The notes under the pieces were generated by a model, which was not told the DNA's origin, searched no databases, and saw only the letters and a list, made by a program, of their open reading frames with translations. The position numbers and the translations under genes were made by a program. A stretch of 64,000 nucleotides of DNA from Monodelphis domestica (Eukaryota; Chordata; Mammalia; Didelphimorphia; Didelphidae), in contig NC_077233.1 of the NCBI RefSeq assembly GCF_027887165.1, forward strand, positions 185,075,887 to 185,139,886, written 5' to 3'. Shown piece after piece: positions 56,440 to 64,000 of the stretch (position 1 is the first letter of the stretch; the number at the start of each line of letters is the position of its first letter).

Positions 56440-57280
56440 GGACAGCTGGGTGGCTCAATGGATTCAGAATCAGGCCTAGGGATGGGAGGTCCGGGGTTCA
56501 AATTTGACCCCAGACACTTCCTCACTGTGACCCTGGGCAAGTCATTTGTTCACCATTGCCTAGCCCTTACCACTCTTTGCCTTGGAACTAAGACACAGTG
56601 TAGCATCCCAAGCATATTCATATCTATGAAATATAAATGACTGTATGGCTACTGTGTCTCCAAGCATAAGGTTATACCAATGAGGCTTGTGAATGTAACC
56701 TTGAACTGGCCATGCGGCCCTTGGCTAAGACAAACTCATTAACATGCTCGGACTCAATTCCCCTGGAAAGGGTGGTTTGCAATCTACACGCCCAAAGGTG
56801 TTCCCTCTACCTTGCCACCCAATCTTAATTGTCTATACTTTGTGATGTGGTTACTAAAGTGCTTGGGAGTACCTCCCAGGCAGGACAGGATTAAATTCAG
56901 AGGCAAACCCATGAACTTCCTCTTGGCCTTTCCCTTCCATGGAGCTCCACTGGGCTCCTCTATGACTATGTCTCTCTCTCCTCTTGACCTTCTGTAACCA
57001 TCTCGGCCTGCATTCCCTATCTTAATCTCCTCCTCCACCTCATGTTCCTTTGTACTCATACTTTCCTATCAAAGGGAGTATCATAGGGGTTGCCTGCCCT
57101 ATTCAAACACTGACTTGTCCGTGTCTTTCATTTCCACCCTGGTTCTCGGTTCCTACCTCTCCTCGGGTCCCATCACAAAGGTGAGCCCCTTCCCTTGTGG
57201 GACCCTACTGGTCAGGGAAGTCCATTAAGGAAAACCCCACACACAGTATTAATTCTAAGATGGAAGGTGAGGGTTAAAAC
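56440..57280 (+). repeat. marsupial SINE split by an LTR
   Basis: SINE head and body 56440-56598, 3' end 57242-57280 ('cacagtattaattctaagat', then 'ggaaggtgagggtt'). Removing the insert restores the normal SINE order around 'acacagtatt'. Confidence 0.88.
56599..57241. mobile_element. solo LTR of an endogenous retrovirus-like element
   Basis: A 643-base unit starting TG and ending CA sits inside a SINE with a 5-base target duplication CACAG on both sides (56594-56598 and 57242-57246). No internal region is present, as expected after recombination between two LTRs. The family is not identified. It is younger than the marsupial SINE it entered. Confidence 0.75.
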
Positions 57281-57284
57281 AATT

Positions 57285-57865
57285 TAAAAAAAATATTCAT
57301 AGCTGCGCTTTTTGTAGGGACAAAAAAATGGAAAATGAGGGGATGCTCTTCAATTGGGAAATGGCTGAACAAATTATGGTATCTGTTGGTGATGGAATAC
57401 TATTGTGCTCAATGGAATAATGAACTGGAGGGGATTCCATGTGAACTGGAATGACCTCCACGAAGTGATGCAGAGTGAAAGAAACAGAACCAGAACATTG
57501 TACACAGAGACTGATACATTGTGGCACAATTGAACGTAATGGACTTCTCCATTAATGGCAATGCAATGATCAAGGACAATTCGGAGAGACTTATGGGAAA
57601 GAACACTATCCACATTCAGGGAGCAGAAACACAGAAGAAAAACATATGACCGATCACATGGTTCAATGGGAATATGATTAGGGTTTTGATGTTAAAAGAT
57701 CGCTCTACTGCAAATGTGAATAACATGAAAATAGCTTTTGAACAATGATACATGTAAAACCTAGTGGAATTGCTTGTTAGCTCTGGGAGGTGGAAGAGTA
57801 GAGGGGAGGGAAAGAACATGAATCATGTAATTATGGAAGAATATTCTAAATAAATAAATACATTT
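57285..57865 (+). mobile_element. 5'-truncated L1 3' end
   Basis: 'gaggggatgctcttcaattg', 'gaaatggctgaacaaattat', 'gatacattgtggcacaattg', 'gaacatgaatcatgtaatta', then an A-rich tail. It begins in the A-rich tail of the preceding SINE. Confidence 0.87.
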
Positions 57866-58667
57866 TTAAAATAAGGCAACTGAGTCAACCTCAGGCACTG
57901 GAATTGACCACAGTCAAGCTCAGGATAGCACTTCCTCTACCCAAGAGGTGAGCTGAGCTATAATAGATAGGAAAGGTGGCAAAAAAAAAAGTCCCTCAAA
58001 ATGAGCAAAAGTCTCTGGAATGTCAGCAGGTGAGGATAGTGTCTGCACTGTGAACACAAAACAACAAAGAAAAAGTTTACATCTTAAGGACTCTACAAGG
58101 AGACCAGCAGAAAGCTACACTGTATTTAAGGGGAATTTCAATTCTTCACAAAAAGGAAAAATTACTTATAGTCAACCAGTAGCGATGTTCATCCATTTGA
58201 CACATAAGCTTTTTAGGTGTGAGTCCATTTTTCCCTGATTCTGAATGTCTCTTTCCCTGAATGTTTGTCAGGAAATTTTGCACCAAGTTCACATCAGCAA
58301 ATACTTAATTCTAAATTGCAAAAAAAAAAGGGGGGGGACTAGTAGATGATATTGAAGGTCTTTCCTGATTCCAAATATATGATTGTATGATCCTATGTGG
58401 CCACTGCCATTCTTTCCATTGAAATCATCCCCTGGGTTGATCTGGATGTAAGATCAGGAAACAGGAAACAGGGACAGAGAAGAGAAGAAAACTATTCCAA
58501 GTAGCAGTTAGTTTGGGGGGGGGGGGGAATGAAGGAAGTGAAGGGAAATGTAAAACTGTAGCAGAGGAGAGGAAGGGAAGGTGGGAAGAATCATTTCTAG
58601 GACACCTAGCTGAAGCCCTTGTTCCCAGGTGGCCATTCACCTGAAGGCGTACCTAAGTCAGGTAAGT
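57866..58667. other. unique sequence
   Basis: Short homopolymer runs (57978-57990; 58319-58337; 58514-58528). No family is recognised. Confidence 0.3.
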
Positions 58668-59375
58668 AATGAAGGTATGAAAATCACTGGTTACCCAGAG
58701 GTTCCACCTCACACCTATCAGATTGTCAATATGTCAGTAAAGGAAAGTGATAAATGTTGGTAAGGAAGTGGCAAAATTGGAACACATGCATTGTTGATGT
58801 AGTTGTGAACTGATCCAACCATTCAGAAGGACAACCTAAAGGGCTATAAAACTGTGCGTACCCATTTGCTCCTGTAATAAATACCACTGGGATAAAAAAA
58901 AAAGTTGGGGGAGACCTATTTGTACAAAAATATTTATAGCAGCTCTTTGTGGTGGCAAAGAATTGGAAATTGAGGGGATGCCCATCAATTGGGGAATGGC
59001 TGAACACATTGTGGTACATGTTGCTGAAGGAATACTATTGTGTTATAAGAAATAAGTGAGATGAGCTCAGAAAATGCTGGAAAGATCTGCATGAACTGAT
59101 GCAGATTGAAATAAGCAAAGAAGTACACTGTAAGAGCTCTTTTGTACTCAACTGTGAAAACTGGGCTACTCTTAGAAATGCAATGATCTGGGAAAAGCCT
59201 GAAAGACTTATCCACCTATAGAGAATAAGCTGTTGGAGCCCAATGGTTGAAGATTAAAGGATATTTATAATTTACATCATTGTATTTGTGGTTTTATATT
59301 GGGGTTTGGGATTTGTATAAGTGTTCTTTTACAATAAGTGTTTTGTGTGACAGTAAAAATTAAATTAAAAAGAAA
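58668..59375 (+). mobile_element. 5'-truncated L1, ORF2 C-terminus plus 3'UTR
   Basis: The plus strand starts with a decayed 'HLTPIRLS' (human HLTPVRMA) and continues CELIQPF (human CKLVQPL), KIFIAALCGGKELEI, then the L1 3'UTR ('tgatgcagattgaaataagc') to an A-rich end near 59375. Confidence 0.82.
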
Positions 59376-59820
59376 AATAGAAGAAAATTGGGGAAAAAAT
59401 CTCTGATTATCTGTAGATGGACATCTCTTTGGTTAAAAATGTAAACTGAAAATTCAAATATACTTGAGGAATTCCAAACATATTTTCATTTATTAATGGA
59501 CATGAATTAATCATTGAGGACCCAGAAGGTCAAGTGACTTGACCCAAAACCCAGAGGTAATTGCCAAATGGATAGTATATACAGGCTTCAGTGTTTTTAT
59601 GCATAAAATACACAAATTGCTTTTAAAAAAATTTCATCTAGCCCTCTGGACAATCCTTTTGATTTCTAACACCACCTCATATACGGGTTCATATATACTT
59701 TGTGCCTCAGATGGGATAAAACTGGATAAACACAACAGAAATGACAACTCATTTGAGGTTCTATTGATTTGTGATGCTCCAAATGTTAGCCTCCCCCTCC
59801 ATCACAAGTGCAATGATCCT
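59376..59820. other. unique sequence between L1 and the tRNA
   Basis: A 99-codon plus-strand frame (59539-59838) runs into the tRNA terminator area and shows no similarity I know. Confidence 0.3.
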
Positions 59821-59825
59821 AAAAA
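59821..59825 (-). terminator. Pol III terminator of tRNA-Thr(CGT)
   Basis: This is the first run of five T's on the minus strand after the tRNA 3' end. Oligo-T of four or more is the usual Pol III stop. Confidence 0.6.
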
Positions 59826-59854
59826 TTTACTATCTTAATAAATTACTTGTAACT

Positions 59855-59926
59855 AGGCACGGACGGGGTTCGAACCCGTGATCTTCGGTTTACGAGACCG
59901 ACGCCTTACCACTTGGCCACCGCGCC
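59855..59926 (-). tRNA. tRNA-Thr, anticodon CGT
   Basis: The 72 bases on the minus strand fold as a complete cloverleaf. The acceptor stem GGCGCGG pairs with CCGTGCC (one G-U), the anticodon stem TCGGT/ACCGA holds loop CTCGTAA with anticodon CGT (59892-59894), and the T arm carries GGGTTCGAACCCC. The internal Pol III promoter is present (A box around TGGCCAAGTGG, B box GGTTCGAACCC). No intron and no encoded CCA, as expected for eukaryotes. The sequence appears identical or nearly so to a human tRNA-Thr-CGT as I recall it. A run of T's on the minus strand (59821-59825), 29 bases past the 3' end, can serve as terminator. It is a genuine tRNA rather than a SINE head because all arms are intact and no SINE body follows. 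Confidence 0.96.
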
Positions 59927-60830
59927 TGCGTTAGAATGTCTAGCGGGTGAGCCTCTATTCTGGCGCTACTCCCGAGTGTTTCATAGCGCGAGCACGAGCA
60001 CATTCTCCTTCCCGCGTTCGCTCGCTCTCTCCCCCGCCAATCTCATCACATCTGCTTTGCTAGAGTGAAAAGACTTGCGTAGAAGGGTCTACGGCCGTCC
60101 TCAGTCTCTAAATGCCCTTACGCACTCCTCGAGTACCAAAGCCGTTAAGGGCCGGGTAAGGAGGCGGGGCCAACCGGCTCAGTCGCTCTATTTTAGCCGG
60201 AACGAGGTCCAGCTCTAACTTGCACTCTCAAGGGTGACTGGCTTCCTTCTAGCCTGGGAATTTTGCTTGGGAAGGAAAAGAATTGGGGAAGGTGACGGAG
60301 AAAAGACTTGTCTAGGATGCTACCTGAGAAGTCTCCCAAACCCTTATCCTGCCATCTGTTTGTCTGGACGATCGGTTATGGTTAATAAACCTTGAGGCAC
60401 TATGACGCCCCGTCAGCTTTTTAGCCAGTTGCCCAGACGTGAGCTTCTACAGCCGAAACACCCCCTCACGGGTAGGGGGAGAGAAGGGAAGGGCTTGGAC
60501 TCTTGTTCCCGGGGCCAAGACCCATTGGCTTGATTTGTGCCTGGGGCCAGCCAGTGCAGGGCCAGCACCCAGATGCAGTGACTGAATGGATTTTTAAAAA
60601 ATACCCAGGCTGTACTGGGTCCTCCCCGCCCCGCACTCCCGTGCCTCGTGCACTACATCTTCACAACAGTGCTCGCCAGGAACACTGCATTCGAGGCACT
60701 CAACTAACGAGCCCCCGGACACTCACAACTTTGCGACTTCTTATTAAGTCTTCCCACCAGGAGACACGTGGCTGTCTCACACCTTTGATTTTGCCCAGGA
60801 GGGCATCGAAAAGGTGTGGCTAGGAAAACA
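59927..60830. promoter_or_regulatory. CpG-rich promoter-like region next to tRNA-Thr
   Basis: GC and CpG content rise sharply immediately 5' of the tRNA and fall again after about 60830. A GC box with an adjoining CCAAC (about 60163-60175, GGCGGGGCCAAC) stands some 20 bases before a TATTTTA (60189-60195), which would suit a plus-strand Pol II start near 60220. One plus-strand frame of 106 codons (60503-60823) has no recognisable similarity. Part of the CpG enrichment may simply accompany an active tRNA gene. No gene product can be named. Confidence 0.5.
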
Positions 60831-62087
60831 GCCCTGCTTCGGGGCAACAAATTTTGCATTTTTCAAAATGAAACTACAAACTTAAATCTGGACTGAGGGT
60901 TTGTTTGTTTGTTTTCAATTACATATAGCAGGTATGCGTTAAACCAATAGAAAACTTTAAATGAAGGAGAAATGAATCCACAAAGGGAAGAATCCGGAAA
61001 TTCTAACTGATCTCCGTTTTAAACTCTATGGCAATTAGTAAAAAGGCAGGTATCATTTTCATTTGCCAATTAGGAGCACTCTGTAAATGAATGATATGAA
61101 CCCTCAGAACCACGTGTTCTCTGAAGTGAAAACAGGAATACCTCTCCTTTTTAAATATCGCTTTTCAGAATTCGACTTTGTTAGAGGAGCCGGCTCCAAA
61201 TTTGAAAGTAAGACAATCGTTGCTTTCTTTTGAATGTTCTTTTACTTAGCAGAATACTTTATTATTTGACTGTCTTGGTAGAATATAAAGCATATAAGGA
61301 AACTGGTGAATAAAGAGAAAAATAAAATGTAGTTTTAGAACAGATGCATAAAATTTATTTTGGGGGGGAGTGTCTACTCTGAGAAATTAATTATATCATT
61401 TGTGGGAACTGAGGCAAATAAAAATGGGATAAACACCCTTATGAGATTTGGAAAACGTATTTAGAGGTCATTTACTTAAAATACTCAAAGCATGAATCCA
61501 CAACAGCACCAACAAGTTTCATAGCCTATAAAATGAATGAGTTCGGACTAAATCACCTCAAAGGCTCCTTCCAACTATTGAGTCTATTATCCTATGCTTT
61601 TAAGTGGATCATTTATAGGGGAAGACCTCTAAAGATGGACAATTGTCTTAGCTCTGCCACTTAAAATCTTCATTCCTGTATAGATAACTGATAAGGTTCC
61701 AGTCTCAAACCTTGTGATCCTGTGATCTCAGGCAGTCCTTTCCACTTTTGGACAGTCCAAATAGTGTAACCTTGTGTAAGATATTTGTGGCATGAAGATC
61801 CAGGCATTCTTTGGAGGAATTTCTCTCTCACTTGATTGATATTCTGCTAACCCCAACTACACTAATATTGATTCCTCATTTTTAAGCCTGTGGCTCACCG
61901 TATCATAGATACAAACTATTATCAGCAATGCAAGTATGCAAGACAACCCCAAGGATCTTATATTGGAAAAATCTATCCACAGCCATAGAAGGAATTGTCA
62001 GAGTATTAATACAAATCAAACCACATACAATTTCTCACATTATTTCTTTCATGAGTTCTTTTTCTTGCATGTACTGCTATGTCTTTC
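60831..62087. other. unique sequence
   Basis: Only a MIR 3' scrap ('gttcggactaaatcacctca', 61540-61600) is recognised. Confidence 0.3.
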
Positions 62088-62275
62088 CTTTTTAAAACCC
62101 CCTACTTTCCGTCTTAGAATGATTGGTTCCAAGCCAGAAGAGCAATAAGGTCTAGGCAATTGGAGTTAAGTGACTTGCCCAGGGTCACAGGTAGAAAGTG
62201 CATGAGGTCAAATTTGAACCCAGGAACCCCCATTTCTAGACCTAGCTCTCTATCCCCTGAGCCACCTATCTGTAT
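62088..62275 (-). repeat. marsupial tRNA-derived SINE
   Basis: Reversed copy: 'ccctactttccgtcttagaa' to 'ctctatcccctgagccacct'. Confidence 0.82.
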
Positions 62276-62299
62276 GTGACATCTTTCATAGGTTTAAAG

Positions 62300-62415
62300 G
62301 TTTTCAAAATTCTTTACATTATTTCATTTGATTCTCACAACAGCCCAGAGAGATACTATGTTTATCATCCCCATTTTATAGACAAGAAAATTCAGGTCCA
62401 CTAGGGTTAAGTGAC
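62300..62415 (-). repeat. MIR-family fragment
   Basis: 'tcatttgattctcacaacag', 'cccattttatagacaagaaa'. Confidence 0.6.
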
Positions 62416-62502
62416 AAACTTTGAAATTTATGTTCTAATAACACTAGATTTGACTCAATGTCTTTCTTGGATTTATCATATTTTAAAATTAATAACCGCT
62501 CC

Positions 62503-62690
62503 TGGGGGCAGCTGGGTAGCTCAGTGGATGGAAAGTCAGGCCTAGAGACAGGAGGTCCTGGATTCAAATTGGTCTCAGATACTTCCTAGCTGTATGACCC
62601 TGGGCAAGTCATTTGACCCTCATTGCCTAGCCCTTACCATTCTTCTGCCTTAGAACAGATACACAGTTTAGGACTTAAAAAAAAAAAAGA
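62503..62690 (+). repeat. marsupial tRNA-derived SINE
   Basis: 'gggggcagctgggtagctca' to an A-rich tail (62675-62695); the 3' part is slightly shortened. Confidence 0.87.
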
Positions 62691-64000
62691 AAGAAAGGAC
62701 TGCTGGGGGTGGGGGGTGGGGAGATCCAGCCTCCCATAGGGAATGGGATCTTGGAGGTGGGACAGTGTCACCGGAATGATAAATGGGAAACCGCTTTCAT
62801 ATTCAAACCACAGCACAGGTTTCACAGGAAAAGCTGCTCCACTTTGGCTGAGGCTTGGCTTTATTCTATGTCCTCATGATCACACATCTACTTGGCACAC
62901 AATTTCATTCTCAATTCATTCAGGTTTCTCATTCATACATGTTTCCATAGATCCTAACAACACATACAAAACCTAAGGAGATAGCCAACAAAACATTGTT
63001 GCTAAGTGTGGAGTCAGGGTAGAATCAACATGACCCAGATTTAGGTTGGGGGATTCTGAGCACAGATTTGCCAGAAGTTTTAAGCCTAGAAAAGAGAGTC
63101 CTAACTAAGTAGGTACATAAGAATCCTTAGGTTTAATTTAGTGAGTGGGATGTCTCATTTTTCCTGGGGGTCGCTTTGCAGTCCCCAGTTTCCACATGTG
63201 ATATGTGACTGTGTCAAATGGCTCCCAGCAAAGAACCACTCCTAAACCCAAGGATCTGGGGCACTTTATTCACTCCTTTCTCCACTAAGGGTTCTTTCTC
63301 TGCTCTTGACCTACATATGTAATTAAGTTTGGACTTAATTTTGGGGTAGCCTTATCCTCTCCCTTTTCTCACATTCTTTGACTAGCTATATCCCAACCAA
63401 ACTATTGCTATTACTACTCCTGCTGCTGCTCCTCCTACTACAGTGGTACTAATCTGCTTCCTTTGCTAAGTCCCTGCTCCCTTAGAAAGAGACCAGCCTA
63501 CTTTAGAAGCAGTGAATGTATTTTCAGCTCTGTTTCTAGTTAGCCTTTTGGTTCCTAAATATTCTCAAGCTGGTTGAGATGATTGATTTTATTGTTATTC
63601 TTGATCTCTGAAGAGGTTTGTTTTCTTGCTGGGGGCTCCACAGGCTCTTCCTGGTAGTCTTATTCCTCTTTCCCAAAACACTATGTGGAGTTAAGACCAG
63701 TTCATCAGTGTTCCAGGTAAGCTCTGCTGTCTACTTGTCTTTGCAGTCAATCCTACTTCAATGGGCTAATCTTCAGTGTGCAAATTTGTGACAGTGGTGA
63801 CCAAATAAATGTAACTATAGACCCTTTATTTTAACTCACTATCTATTGAGTTGATTTGGACTTTACTTGGGTTTCCAGAGCATTCATTAAGGTGTGCCAA
63901 AATAGAAATACATAATTGTACTAAGTATTTAAAAAAATAGGAATAGGTGTCTATAATTGACTTTACTGTTAATATGTAAGGTTGAGTTTTTAATTACACC
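62691..64000. other. unique sequence to the window end
   Basis: No repeat or gene is recognised. A G-rich tract lies at 62704-62721 and a short CTG/CTC run near 63418-63438. Human synteny would place MRTFB beyond this end, but no exon is visible here. Confidence 0.35.

Noticed and set aside
3366-62690. Many tRNA-like heads (AGCTGGGTAGCTCAGTGGAT) that could be read as tRNA genes
   Set aside because: They are the 5' ends of tRNA-derived SINEs with degenerate cloverleaves and SINE bodies attached. Only 59855-59926 is an intact tRNA.

Overview
The window is nuclear DNA of a marsupial, most likely an opossum such as Monodelphis. It is AT-rich and packed with marsupial tRNA-headed SINEs (5' end GGGGCAGCTGGGTAGCTC, 3' end GGTAAGGGTTTAAA) and MAR1-type SINEs. 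It also holds L1, HAL1, RTE/BovB-like and L2 LINEs and hAT transposons. No complete protein-coding gene is visible.

The functional core is a conserved microRNA locus on the minus strand. A mir-193b hairpin lies at 25729-25812 and a mir-365a (mir-365-1) hairpin at 19849-19935, about 5.9 kb apart, in the order and orientation of the mammalian MIR193B/MIR365A cluster. Upstream on the same strand is a strong CpG island (about 27200-28650) with a good splice donor at 27898/27897. I read this as the promoter and first exon of the host lncRNA (MIR193BHG-like). A block from about 18.3 to 30.0 kb, which contains all of this, has no recognisable SINE or LINE, while the rest of the window carries one every few hundred bases.

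A tRNA-Thr(CGT) gene sits at 59855-59926 on the minus strand. From memory, human tRNA-Thr-CGT genes lie upstream of both miR-193/365 clusters (chromosomes 16 and 17), so the tRNA supports the orthology call and suggests an old linkage. It abuts a CpG-rich promoter-like region (59927-60830). Another CpG-rich patch (50500-50925) has an unrecognised short exon-like frame next to a perfect CTCF core. A second CTCF core at 39983 faces it in convergent orientation.

The flanks, 1-18 kb and 30-62.7 kb, are layered repeats. The most informative are an RTE LINE split by a rearranged L1 that itself contains a SINE (34.6-38.2 kb), an L2 of about 1 kb with two nested insertions (38.6-39.7 kb), a HAL1 (52.2-54.5 kb), an RTE with a readable endonuclease remnant (54.5-56.0 kb), a hAT MITE with a perfect 8-bp target duplication (56037-56424), and a solo LTR inside a SINE (56599-57241). 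Stretches called unique below are those where I recognise nothing; they may hold enhancers or exons of the host lncRNA that cannot be called by eye.
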